Source: Xenorhabdus miraniensis
GTDB lineage: Bacteria; Pseudomonadota; Gammaproteobacteria; Enterobacterales; Enterobacteriaceae
Direction of reading: 5' to 3'
Assembly (NCBI RefSeq): GCF_002632615.1
Contig: NZ_NITZ01000008.1
Coordinates: forward strand, 113,747 to 177,746
Length of the DNA stretch: 64,000 nucleotides
This document shows, in pieces, positions 21,301 to 29,112 of the stretch; the first letter of the stretch is position 1; each line of letters begins with the position of its first letter. A model generated the notes under the pieces. It had not been told where the DNA came from and did no database searches. It worked only from the letters and a program-made list of their open reading frames with translations. Position numbers and translations under genes: made by a program.

Positions 21301-21614
21301 TCCTCAACCCCGTACCGTTTAATGAGGGTAAAGAGAAGATCCTTGCGTTGGATGATACGCACCCGCTGTATCCGCTTATCCCCCTGATCAGGGATATGAC
21401 GAAGAGACCTTATCGTGCTCTGGACCCCGCTTATGTTGATGAAATTCATCCTGAATTGGAGTTGAAAAATACGCTGTCAGGGTTAGCAGGAAGTGACATT
21501 CGCTGCCCGGCGATTACGGCTGAATACGTTCATCAAGTATTACGTTATCTGATTGGCACTGGATTTTTACCGGCCATCTTGGCAGAAAGTTTCAAAAAGG
21601 AGGCTGTAGCATGA
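18393..21614 (+). CDS. NRPS-like adenylation-thiolation-reductase protein
   Basis: A 1073-residue single-module synthetase (A-T-R). Adenylation domain, about 75-530: YVMFTSGSTGLPKAV, FSFDISVLELL, NVYGPTETT, YLTGDMAR and C-terminal SSGKRDRKRL with the catalytic Lys. Carrier domain: FFQIGGHSILVARM, phosphopantetheine Ser602. Reductase domain: LLTGATGYLGLHLLEQL (about 697) and YSGSK with Tyr857/Lys861. No condensation domain. It should activate one amino acid and release it reductively as an aldehyde or alcohol. My hand-read specificity residues (D-I-L-T-L-G-V-I-W-K) lie near the glycine code. Starts at 18414 and 18456 are also possible. It overlaps the MbtH gene by 4 bases. Confidence 0.9.
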   Translation: MMPPFIMKNDDTSGAQNENIIMNTYTHKAILHTAFTGQKSSPADDTEIDSNISHMISTLEPWFKNVPSQLAELAKVVPDDIAVSDPHETLTFGELNQRIDNAAHILRHHGVKMGSNVAIAAQRGISWFVTMQAIWRIGAVYIPLNTMMPEKRLNDILASLPDSILISDDTVSAGLKASTLIPMKAILSNINEISEMAEGIGIPELGDHPAYVMFTSGSTGLPKAVQVQHDNLAACLCSFGKLLSISQRDHMLALTTFSFDISVLELLLTVVHGGSIYITSIDTQRDAIALSETLSDPRFTFAQATPVTWSMALNAGWKPRSEMGMLCGGEALSQDLADQLTDTGGTLWNVYGPTETTIWSTAFRMKKGDKVQLGGPIPGTSITIVDKYLRPVPKGTVGEILIGGLGVTAGYRNNPTETAKRYVPDMTQRGNRAYLTGDMARMLDDGSLIYMGRQDDQVKVRGYRIELGEIEIALRKQNGIQDAIIRVAGSGDFAKIQAFVLFNPNMVVSEDWVRATQISLREVLHEAWIPTEYYRIPYIPLTSSGKRDRKRLEEVAERLNASYDVVQPQTETEKRVYAIWRDLLETDAFGITDDFFQIGGHSILVARMVENIEKAFSLRVPISGIYVEPTVARIAAILDEMQAVYQANPVQNMGNYHSEALIRQHAETLKNDVYLKESIRPDGLPRANWYQPETVLLTGATGYLGLHLLEQLLKQTSARVICLCRASDEKHARDRIKAGFKHYQIDVGNGLDRVDFITGDLGQPRFGLLPETWTQVAESVDVIYHNGALVNFIYPYSALKGINVDGTRTALELACTARLKHFHYVSSVNALFATESPRPYLEDDRAMSESVRDPSGYSGSKWVSEGIINIARKRGVPVSIYRPGLILGHTRTGAAQGNDYLIASLKGYLAMGFYPDHALLLDIVPVDYVAASLVHISKKPESNGKFFNLFNPEQVSIRQFFDWVKEFGYILNPVPFNEGKEKILALDDTHPLYPLIPLIRDMTKRPYRALDPAYVDEIHPELELKNTLSGLAGSDIRCPAITAEYVHQVLRYLIGTGFLPAILAESFKKEAVA

Positions 21615-21793
21615 AACAGTCAACAGGAAATGATGCTATGAATTGGATGGTCGTCATCAATGCCAAAAAACGGTATTCAGTCTGGCCTGCTGAGTATGAT
21701 ATCCCAATGGGATGGATGACAATTGGCAGGATGGGATCAAAAGAAGAGTGCCTGAGCCACATTGCTGCCATTTGGCCAGAGCCGACAAAATAG
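21611..21793 (+). CDS. MbtH-like protein
   Basis: A 60-residue MbtH family member, translationally coupled to the A-T-R synthetase (ATGA overlap). MbtH proteins bind NRPS adenylation domains and help folding and activity. Family residues are visible: YSVWP, PMGW, then GSKEECLSHIAAIWPEP. The usual N-x-E-x-Q before Y-S-x-W is replaced by NAKKR, so this is a divergent copy. It is the only MbtH gene in the window, consistent with dedication to this synthetase. Confidence 0.92.
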   Translation: MKQSTGNDAMNWMVVINAKKRYSVWPAEYDIPMGWMTIGRMGSKEECLSHIAAIWPEPTK

Positions 21794-21830
21794 ATTACTG
21801 GCTTATTATCAATCTTTATTAATCACTGTC

Positions 21831-21867
21831 ATGGGTATGCTTCTGCGGGAGCATGCCCATTTTTTTA
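21831..21867 (+). terminator. Rho-independent terminator of the NRPS-MbtH operon
   Basis: Arms ATGGGTATGCT and AGCATGCCCAT pair over 11 positions with one G-T pair, followed by seven T. It isolates the biosynthetic pair from glpABC. Confidence 0.93.
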
Positions 21868-21912
21868 CTTCCATTTTTCATTTTGTCTGCGCCCTTATCT
21901 GATTATCAAAGC

Positions 21913-21926
21913 GTGATATTTATCAC
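21913..21926. promoter_or_regulatory. CRP-like site upstream of glpA
   Basis: GTGA-N6-TCAC is perfect (GTGATATTTATCAC). It is about 160 bases before glpA. E. coli glpABC is CRP-activated and GlpR-repressed. GAGCG-N5-CGCTC follows near 21955 and may be part of a GlpR-type operator (weak). Confidence 0.62.
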
Positions 21927-21965
21927 GATACGTATTTTTTTTACGCTATTCCATGAGCGTTTCTC

Positions 21966-21993
21966 GCTCGTTATTGTTCCTTATCAAACAAAA
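21966..21993 (+). repeat. Repeat copy 2 flanking the NRPS insert (glpA side)
   Basis: Partner of 17763-17790, 23 of 28 bases identical, including TGTTCCTTATCA. See that entry. Confidence 0.5.
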
Positions 21994-22085
21994 AACACGG
22001 GTGTTGTATATATTTTATCTATCCCAACAAGACATTGACTAGCCGGATATGTGACTGGCATAGAAGCGAAAGAGGAGCATCTTCA

Positions 22086-23741
22086 ATGAACGGCTCTCCT
22101 GTAACAGAAACCGATGTCATTATTATCGGCGGAGGCGCGACAGGTGCAGGAATTGCAAGGGATTGTGCCCGCCGCGGTTTACGCTGCATTTTACTGGAGC
22201 GTCATGATATCGCCACGGGGGCGACAGGACGCAATCATGGTCTGCTGCATAGCGGGGCGCGTTATGCCGTAACGGACAGTGAATCGGCAAAAGAGTGTAT
22301 CAAGGAAAATAAGATCCTCAAGCGCATTGCCCGCCACTGTATTGAAAAAACGAATGGCTTGTTTATTACCTTGCCGGAAGATTCTCTGGAATATCAGCAA
22401 ACTTTCATCACCGCGTGTGAAAAGGCGGGGATTGATGTACAAGCGATGGAACCTGAAGAAGCCCTGCATCTGGAGCCTTCTGTTAATCCTGATTTAATTG
22501 GCGCGGTGATGGTGCCGGATGGCACAGTCGATCCATTCAGGTTGACCGCTGCCAATATGCTGGATGCTAAAGAACACGGCGCGCAAGTACTGACCTATCA
22601 CGAAGTCATGGGATTGATTCGGCAGGGAAGCAAAATTACCGGCGTTCATGTCTATGATCATCAACGTGCGCGCCTGTATGACATTCATGCTCCGATCGTT
22701 GTAAATGCGGGAGGCATTTGGGGACAAAGGATCGCGGAATATGCCGATTTGAAGGTACGGATGCTTCCGGCAAAAGGGGCTTTGCTGATCCTTGGTCACC
22801 GGATCAACAATATGGTTATCAACCGTTGTCGCAAGCCTGCTGATGCCGATATTCTCGTACCTGGTGACACCATTTCATTGATTGGCACAACCTCCACACG
22901 TATTGAATATGATCAGATCGACAAGATGTTCGTGACACCGGAGGAAGTCGATATTCTGATCCGTGAAGGCTCGCAACTCTCTCCTCAACTTGCGAAAACG
23001 CGCATTTTACGCGCTTATGCCGGTGTACGTCCTTTGGTGGCAAGTGATGATGATCCTTCTGGCCGCAATATCAGCCGGGGGATCGTGCTGCTCGATCATG
23101 CCCAGCGTGATGGTCTGGAAGGGTTCATTACCATTACTGGCGGTAAATTGATGACTTATCGGCTCATGGCTGAAAGGGCGACAGATAAAGTCTGTGAAAA
23201 ACTGGGTGTGACAGAACGTTGTACGACAGCACAGGAGCCTCTGCCCGGTTCATGGGATACTGCTGAACAAACGTTGCGCACGGCGGTTGGCGTCCCTGCA
23301 CCGATCCGCGGGTCGGCCGTATATCGTCATGGTGATCGTGCGGCCAAGTTGTTGAGTACAGAACGGTTGGACAAAAGTTTAGTGTGTGAATGTGAAGCGG
23401 TAACAGCAGGGGAAGTACGTTACGCGACAGAATCTTTAACGGTCAATAACCTGCTGGACTTACGTCGCCGGACGCGCGTTGGCATGGGAACCTGTCAGGG
23501 AGAACTGTGTGCTTGCCGTGCCGCAGGGTTACTCAATCGCCTCGGTGTCACAACGGAGCAGGAAACTGAACAGCAACTGGCCCATTTTCTGAACGAGCGC
23601 TGGAAAGGCATTCGCCCAATCGCTTGGGGAGATGCCTTGCGGGAAAGTGAATTTACCCGTTGGATTTATCAAGGACTGTGCGGTTTGGATGAAGAAATCA
23701 TCAAGAACCCACCAACCGCGGAGGTTAACGATGAAATTTGA
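22086..23741 (+). CDS. glpA: Anaerobic glycerol-3-phosphate dehydrogenase subunit A
   Basis: Catalytic flavoprotein of GlpABC, oxidising glycerol-3-phosphate to dihydroxyacetone phosphate with electrons passed to menaquinone. Started at MNGSPVTETDV, 551 residues, because GAGGAG lies 9 bases upstream; the longer frame adds 17 unsupported residues. FAD motif VIIIGGGATGAGIARDCA; GATGRNHGLLHSGARY is nearly identical to E. coli. The C-terminal BFD-like [2Fe-2S] domain shows CECEAVTAGEV and CQGELCACR. It overlaps glpB by 11 bases. Confidence 0.97.
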   Translation: MNGSPVTETDVIIIGGGATGAGIARDCARRGLRCILLERHDIATGATGRNHGLLHSGARYAVTDSESAKECIKENKILKRIARHCIEKTNGLFITLPEDSLEYQQTFITACEKAGIDVQAMEPEEALHLEPSVNPDLIGAVMVPDGTVDPFRLTAANMLDAKEHGAQVLTYHEVMGLIRQGSKITGVHVYDHQRARLYDIHAPIVVNAGGIWGQRIAEYADLKVRMLPAKGALLILGHRINNMVINRCRKPADADILVPGDTISLIGTTSTRIEYDQIDKMFVTPEEVDILIREGSQLSPQLAKTRILRAYAGVRPLVASDDDPSGRNISRGIVLLDHAQRDGLEGFITITGGKLMTYRLMAERATDKVCEKLGVTERCTTAQEPLPGSWDTAEQTLRTAVGVPAPIRGSAVYRHGDRAAKLLSTERLDKSLVCECEAVTAGEVRYATESLTVNNLLDLRRRTRVGMGTCQGELCACRAAGLLNRLGVTTEQETEQQLAHFLNERWKGIRPIAWGDALRESEFTRWIYQGLCGLDEEIIKNPPTAEVNDEI

Positions 23742-25059
23742 TGTGGTGATTATTGGCAGTGGATTGGCAGGGCTGACGTGTGGTATCCGGCTGGCAGAGG
23801 CAGGGAAGTCCTGTGCGATCGTCAGTGCTGGTCAAAACTCACTCTATTTTTCATCGGGTTCAATGGATTTTCTTTCCCATTTACCTGATGGCCGTGAAGT
23901 TGCACATCCTTTGGCAGCTTTATCTGAACTGGCTGAACAAGCACCGGCACATCCTTATAGCCGCATGGGCGAAAAAAATGTGGCTTCGTTGATTTATCGT
24001 GCTGAAAGCCTGCTTAAGGAAAGCGGATTAGCCATGAAAGGATCGGCTTCCCAGAATCACTATCGCATGACACCGATTGGTCGTCGGCGCATGGCATGGT
24101 TAAGTCCGGCACGTGTTCCTACCCACGAATTGGAACGGTCGTTTCTTTGTGAAAAATCGTCTTGGGAAAATGTGGCTGTCATCGGCATTGAAGGTTTTCT
24201 GGATTTTCAACCCAAAATGGTTGCCGGCGCATTACAAAAGCAGGGGATAAAAGCACAAGCAACAGAAGTTCATCTGTCTGTGTTGGACAAATTACGCGAT
24301 AATTCCAGTGAGTTTCGTGCGGTTAATATCGCCCGACTGCTGGATTTGTCAGAAAATTTATCTCTGCTGGCAGAAGAAATTAACCGACTATCGACAGGGC
24401 ATGACGTCATTATTTTACCGGCTTGTATCGGGCTGGCGTCTGATGAAGTTGTCGGAAACTTACAGATACAGGTGGGAAAACCGATTTATTTACTGCCGAC
24501 ATTGCCACCTTCCTTGCCTGGTATCCGTGTTAATCAGGCAATGAATGCCCGGTTCCGCCAGTTTGGCGGTATTGTGATGGCGGGTGATAAGGTGAATCGC
24601 GTCGAGATAGAAAATAACTGCATCACCGGCGTTTATACCCGCAATCATGGTGACATTCCTCTGCGCGCTTCTCATGTGGTTTTGGCAACAGGCAGCTTTT
24701 TTAATAACGGCCTGAAAACCGAATTTAATCGTGTCTATGAACCATTGCTGAATCTGGATTTGCTGGGGGATCCTGAGCGTGGGCAATGGACACGAAAAAA
24801 CCTCTTTGCTCCACAGCCTTACCTGAAATTCGGGGTTAACACGGATGAATATTTGCGGCCACTGAAAGAGGGCAAAGCGCTTAAGAATCTCTATGCAGCA
24901 GGAGCGGTATTAGGAGGATATGATCCGCTGGCGGAAGGTTGCGGTGCAGGGGTTTCTTTGCTGAGTGCACTGTTTGTTGCTGAACAGATCGAAGCGGATC
25001 AGACCATCAAACCATCGATGATATCCGGGCAAATTGAGGCAAGGGAGGTGACGCAATGA
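23731..25059 (+). CDS. glpB: Anaerobic glycerol-3-phosphate dehydrogenase subunit B
   Basis: A 442-residue flavoprotein that pairs with GlpA. Chosen start MKFDVVIIGSGLAGLTCGIR has GGAGG 8 bases upstream, and the longer frame only reads back into glpA. The dinucleotide-binding GSGLAG and the C-terminal LYAAGAVLGGYDPLAEGCGA are family features. It is slightly longer than E. coli GlpB (419). Its stop overlaps the glpC start (ATGA). Confidence 0.96.
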   Translation: MKFDVVIIGSGLAGLTCGIRLAEAGKSCAIVSAGQNSLYFSSGSMDFLSHLPDGREVAHPLAALSELAEQAPAHPYSRMGEKNVASLIYRAESLLKESGLAMKGSASQNHYRMTPIGRRRMAWLSPARVPTHELERSFLCEKSSWENVAVIGIEGFLDFQPKMVAGALQKQGIKAQATEVHLSVLDKLRDNSSEFRAVNIARLLDLSENLSLLAEEINRLSTGHDVIILPACIGLASDEVVGNLQIQVGKPIYLLPTLPPSLPGIRVNQAMNARFRQFGGIVMAGDKVNRVEIENNCITGVYTRNHGDIPLRASHVVLATGSFFNNGLKTEFNRVYEPLLNLDLLGDPERGQWTRKNLFAPQPYLKFGVNTDEYLRPLKEGKALKNLYAAGAVLGGYDPLAEGCGAGVSLLSALFVAEQIEADQTIKPSMISGQIEAREVTQ

Positions 25060-26261
25060 GTCTTCTCGACAACAGTTTCGAAAGTTGTATTAAGTGTACG
25101 GTGTGTACGACTTATTGCCCGGTTGCTAAGGTAAACCCGCTATATCCGGGACCAAAACAGGCCGGCCCGGATGGAGAACGTCTGCGCCTCAAAGATCCTG
25201 CGCTCTATGATGAAGCGTTGAAATACTGCACTAATTGCAAACGGTGTGAAGTGGCCTGCCCATCTGATGTAAAAATTGGTGATATCATCCAGCGGGCAAA
25301 AGCCCATTACAGTCCACATCGTCCTAAACTGCGGGATGCCATCCTCAGTCATACGGATCTGATGGGAACCTTATCCACGCCGTTTGCGCCTGTCGTCAAC
25401 GCCGTCACCCGCCTGAAACCGATGCGTCATCTGCTGGATAAGGCCTTAAAAATTGACCATCGGCGTGAACTGCCAAAATATTCCTTCGGGACATTTCGCC
25501 GTTGGTATCGTAAGCAGGCTGAAATTCAACAGCAATTTAAGGAACAAGTGGCCTATTTTCACGGCTGTTTCGTCAATTACAACCATCCGCAATTGGGAAA
25601 AGATCTGCTGAAAGTCTTTAATGCGATGGGGATTGGCGTTCAATTGCTGACACGGGAAAAATGCTGTGGCGTGCCATTGATTGCTAACGGTTTTATTGAA
25701 CAGGCAAAGCGCCAGGCGCGCGTTAATCTGGCTTCTTTAACAGAAAGCGTCATTGAGCGTCAAATCCCTGTGGTGGCGACTTCATCCAGTTGCACCTTCA
25801 CCCTGCGAGATGAATATCCACATATTTTAGATGTTGATACCCGGCTGGTACGTGATCACGTGGAATTGGCAACGCGCTATCTCTATCGTCTGCTGGATAA
25901 AGGGTGTACTTTGCCCTTGAAGCATACACCGCTGAAAGTGGCCTATCACACGCCATGCCATATGGAAAAAATGGGCTGGGCTGCCTATTCTATTGAATTG
26001 ATCAAGCGTATTCCGGGTGTTGAATTGATAATCCTTGATTCCCAATGTTGCGGCATTGCAGGTACGTATGGCTTTAAGGCGGAAAACTATGATGTTTCCC
26101 AAGGGATCGGCGCGAATTTATTCCGCCAGATTGAAGTGAGTGGTGTCGATTTGGTGATTACGGATTGCGAAACCTGCAAATGGCAGATTGAGATGTCTAC
26201 CAGCAAGAAATGCGAGCATCCGATAAGTTTATTGGCGCAGGGGGTGGATTCAGGGGTATAG
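25056..26261 (+). CDS. glpC: Anaerobic glycerol-3-phosphate dehydrogenase subunit C
   Basis: A 401-residue membrane-associated iron-sulfur subunit that links GlpAB to the quinone pool. Two 4Fe-4S ferredoxin motifs near the N-terminus read CIKCTVCTTYCP and CTNCKRCEVACP. Two cysteine-rich CCG domains follow, seen as EKCCGVPL and QCCGIAGTYG. Length agrees with E. coli GlpC (396). Last gene of glpABC. Confidence 0.96.
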   Translation: MSLLDNSFESCIKCTVCTTYCPVAKVNPLYPGPKQAGPDGERLRLKDPALYDEALKYCTNCKRCEVACPSDVKIGDIIQRAKAHYSPHRPKLRDAILSHTDLMGTLSTPFAPVVNAVTRLKPMRHLLDKALKIDHRRELPKYSFGTFRRWYRKQAEIQQQFKEQVAYFHGCFVNYNHPQLGKDLLKVFNAMGIGVQLLTREKCCGVPLIANGFIEQAKRQARVNLASLTESVIERQIPVVATSSSCTFTLRDEYPHILDVDTRLVRDHVELATRYLYRLLDKGCTLPLKHTPLKVAYHTPCHMEKMGWAAYSIELIKRIPGVELIILDSQCCGIAGTYGFKAENYDVSQGIGANLFRQIEVSGVDLVITDCETCKWQIEMSTSKKCEHPISLLAQGVDSGV

Positions 26262-26288
26262 GTTTCGCTTGATGAGTCAATTAGGTGA

Positions 26289-26336
26289 GCTATTCGCCTC
26301 ATTTCGTGAGGCGAATAGCGTTGTTATTCGCCTCAC
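26289..26336. repeat. Three-arm inverted repeat between glpC and fic
   Basis: Arm 1 GCTATTCGCCTCA (26289-26301) pairs perfectly with arm 2 TGAGGCGAATAGC (26307-26319). Arm 2 plus one base can instead pair over 12 bases with arm 3 TATTCGCCTCAC (26325-26336). Two exclusive hairpins result. It lies 27 bases after glpC and 48 before fic, with no T-tract. It may be a terminator, an operator for the Fic protein's own HTH domain, or a switch. Confidence 0.75.
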
Positions 26337-26383
26337 AAGATGAGTAGAATGGTCCGATAGTTGGCATCATAAGGTGAAATTTA

Positions 26384-27478
26384 ATGTGGATATGGGAACA
26401 AGAAAATTGGCCTGACTTTAAATGGAATGAGCATGTTCTGACGCCCATATTGCGGGAAATTCATTTTAATCAGGGATTGTTGCTGGGAAGAGCAAGTGCT
26501 GAAAACACAGAGCAATCAACATTGGATAATCTTCTTGCCAGTATTCTCTATTCTTGCGAAATCGAAGGTGAAAAGCTGAATGCGGCATCAGTTCGTTCTT
26601 CATTAGCAAATCGACTAGGCATCAGTGAAACGAAGCCTTATCCAACAAGCGAACAATCGGATGGCATGGCTGAAATAGCCTTTGATGTGGTGGAAAGGTA
26701 TAACGAACCATTGACGCTTGAACGCATTTTGAAATGGCATGAGTTGATGTTTCCCGGGGGTTATACCTTGTTTAACCCTATCCAAGGAGGGAAGTTGAGG
26801 CATGGAGGAATGGAAGTTATCTCTGGCAGAATAGACAAACCGATTATTCATTTTGAAGCGCCACCTGCCAAAAGGTTACAGGAGGAGATAACAAAACTTA
26901 TTGCTTGGTTCAATCAATCTCGTTATGAATTCAATCTTGATCCCATCTTGCGGGCAGCCATCATACATTTATGGTTTGTTACACTGCATCCAATGGAAGA
27001 TGGTAATGGGCGTATTACCCGTTTCCTGACCGATTTGGTATTGGCGCAAGGAGAAAACCGCTCAATCCGGTTTTATGCCATGTCAGTGAGTATTTGTGAA
27101 CGCCGTAAACAATATTATGAAATATTGGAACAGACACAGCGTAATGGCTTGGATATTACCGATTGGATGCTATGGTTTCTGCAAACATTGAATGACACGC
27201 TGATTGCTAAATTGAAGCAAATTGATAATACGGTGAAAAAGACCCGGTTCTGGCGTTGTATCGATCAAAGTCAGTTGGGTGGGGAACAGATCAAAGTCCT
27301 GAATAGAATGTTGGATGGTGATTTTCAGCAAGGCATTAACAGTAGCCAATATCAGAAAGTTGCTAAAGTAAGCCGCGCAACAGCGACCCGGCATTTAAAC
27401 CATCTGGTGGGACTTGGCTGTCTGGAAAAAACGGAGGCTGGTGGCCGTAGCACGCGTTATATTATTCATCATATTTGA
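26384..27478 (+). CDS. Fic-domain protein with C-terminal winged helix
   Basis: A 364-residue Fic-family enzyme, expected to transfer AMP or a related group from a nucleotide to a target hydroxyl. N-terminal DUF4172-like region (WEQENWPDFKWN). The inhibitory motif S-x3-E-G is present as SCEIEG (S57, E61), so it is a class II self-inhibited Fic. The core motif reads HPMEDGNGR at 202-210, with Met replacing the usual Phe. Residues about 290-364 resemble a winged helix (YQKVAKVSRATATRHLNHLV), suggesting DNA binding. No partner antitoxin gene is adjacent. AAGGTG precedes the ATG. Confidence 0.92.
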   Translation: MWIWEQENWPDFKWNEHVLTPILREIHFNQGLLLGRASAENTEQSTLDNLLASILYSCEIEGEKLNAASVRSSLANRLGISETKPYPTSEQSDGMAEIAFDVVERYNEPLTLERILKWHELMFPGGYTLFNPIQGGKLRHGGMEVISGRIDKPIIHFEAPPAKRLQEEITKLIAWFNQSRYEFNLDPILRAAIIHLWFVTLHPMEDGNGRITRFLTDLVLAQGENRSIRFYAMSVSICERRKQYYEILEQTQRNGLDITDWMLWFLQTLNDTLIAKLKQIDNTVKKTRFWRCIDQSQLGGEQIKVLNRMLDGDFQQGINSSQYQKVAKVSRATATRHLNHLVGLGCLEKTEAGGRSTRYIIHHI

Positions 27479-27514
27479 ATTGATTTTGAGAAAAGTGCCT
27501 CACTATGATTGATA

Positions 27515-27544
27515 CACCTATCACTGTATATACAATGATAGGTG
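27515..27544. terminator. Stem-loop between fic and gldA
   Basis: Perfect 9-base arms CACCTATCA and TGATAGGTG with a 12-base loop, then GTTTAAT. It lies between two convergent genes. Confidence 0.55.
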
Positions 27545-27619
27545 GTTTAATATCATACAAATAACATTATTTGGCTGTCCTGTGGGGAAAGATCTCACGT
27601 TAATTATTATCGCAATCAC

Positions 27620-28720
27620 TTAATACAACCAATCCTGCCCCATTCGGTCTGCGGCCAAAATCGCGGCGTAAACCTGCTCTGGTGTCACAGTAAATGGCAT
27701 ATTGTGAATGGTTTCCCCTTCCGCACAACTCGCTATGGCAACCTGCATGATTTTCTGATTCAGTTTTTCATTATCACGCAGACCCAATTGTTCCAGCGTG
27801 ACTGGCAAACCTACCTGTACACAAAAATCGAGCACGGTTTCCAGCTCTTCACTTGAACTGTTTTCCAAGATCAATTGTGTCAGAGTACCAAATGCCACTT
27901 TTTCTCCGTGATAGAGATGATGACACTCTTCCAACACCGTAAAGCCATTGTGGATGGCGTGAGCGGCAGCCAGACCCGCACTTTCAAAACCGATGCCGCT
28001 GAGGTAGGTATTCGCTTCAACAATATTTTCAACCGCAGGCGTGCTGACACCCGCTTCCACTGCCAGTTTTGCCTTGTAACCTTCTGCCAGCAAGGTTTCA
28101 TAACACAGTTTTGCCAGGGCCAGACCTGTGGTGGATGTTGCACCGCCAGCCATAGTGGGTTTGTGGGCTGCACTGTTGGCTCGTGCCTCAAAATAGGTCG
28201 CGAGCGCATCCCCCATTCCTGCCACAAACAGACGAATTGGCGCTTTGGCAATAATATTGGTGTCCATCAACACGACATTCGGGTTTTGTGGGTAGATCAG
28301 GTAGCTGTCAAACTCACCCAGTTCGGTATACAGGACAGAAAGGGCACTGGTCGGCGCGTCGGTTGAAGCAAGGGTAGGAGAAATAATCACCGGTATTTTG
28401 GATTCGTGTGCAATGGCTTTGGCTGTATCAAGAGTTTTTCCACCCCCTAGCCCAACCACAGCCTGACACTGATTACTGACTAGAATGGCAGACAGGCGCT
28501 GGATTTCACTACGGCTGCACTCACCGTTAAAAATTTCGAAGTGGCTGGTGACTTCGTGTTCCTCCAGGCTTTTACCGACGGTATCCCCAATAAGGCTCAT
28601 CACGAAATTATCGGCAATCACGAAGACGTGGTCAGCAAGCATTTTGGTGTATCGACCAATGTGAGATAACGCACCTGGCCCCTGAATATATTTGGATGGA
28701 GACTGGATCACTTTCAGCAT
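27620..28720 (-). CDS. gldA: Glycerol dehydrogenase
   Basis: A 366-residue NAD-dependent, zinc-containing alcohol dehydrogenase of the iron-type superfamily, oxidising glycerol to dihydroxyacetone. GLGGGKTLDTAKA is the NAD-binding loop, and STDAPTSALSVLY is a family signature. Metal ligands are expected from GMGDALATYFEAR (Asp), AAHAIHNG (His) and YHGEKVAFG (His). Length matches E. coli GldA (367). AAGGAA lies 9 bases before the ATG. It shares glycerol metabolism with the nearby glp genes but stands as a single gene. Confidence 0.96.
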   Translation of the reverse strand: MLKVIQSPSKYIQGPGALSHIGRYTKMLADHVFVIADNFVMSLIGDTVGKSLEEHEVTSHFEIFNGECSRSEIQRLSAILVSNQCQAVVGLGGGKTLDTAKAIAHESKIPVIISPTLASTDAPTSALSVLYTELGEFDSYLIYPQNPNVVLMDTNIIAKAPIRLFVAGMGDALATYFEARANSAAHKPTMAGGATSTTGLALAKLCYETLLAEGYKAKLAVEAGVSTPAVENIVEANTYLSGIGFESAGLAAAHAIHNGFTVLEECHHLYHGEKVAFGTLTQLILENSSSEELETVLDFCVQVGLPVTLEQLGLRDNEKLNQKIMQVAIASCAEGETIHNMPFTVTPEQVYAAILAADRMGQDWLY

Positions 28721-29112
28721 AAGAAATATTCCTTCTTCACTGGAAACTAGGCATAGAGTGTCACAATACTGGCATGGAGCAGGTTATAAACAGTGTTATG
28801 TCAAAGTCTGTGTTTACCCGCCCATCAACACGATACATCAACACTATACGGCAAAATATACAGAGGGGTTATGAGTAAAAGCAGGAAATGTGTGATTCGG
28901 TAGGAAAAACGGGAAGAGGATTGATGCAGGGTATGGCGATGCGAGACACAGTTAAGAAGAGCCTATCCTTTGTAGACTCTTCGGATTGTTCGGCGGCGGT
29001 GTTCACGAGAATGCTCTGTATTTCACGGTGATCACTGAGCGTTAATCCTTTAACTGGTCATGATTTTCTCAGCATTGTTACGTATGTATTCTGTGCGTCT
29101 TTCCTCTGTTTT
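28721..29112. other. gldA-yhhQ intergenic region
   Basis: These 392 bases lie upstream of gldA and downstream of yhhQ (both minus strand). I see no gene, strong repeat or clear terminator. The gldA promoter must lie here. Confidence 0.4.

Noticed and set aside
21950..21980. Firm GlpR operator before glpA
   Set aside because: GAGCG-N5-CGCTC is present, but spacing and sequence do not fit the GlpR consensus well enough for a feature.
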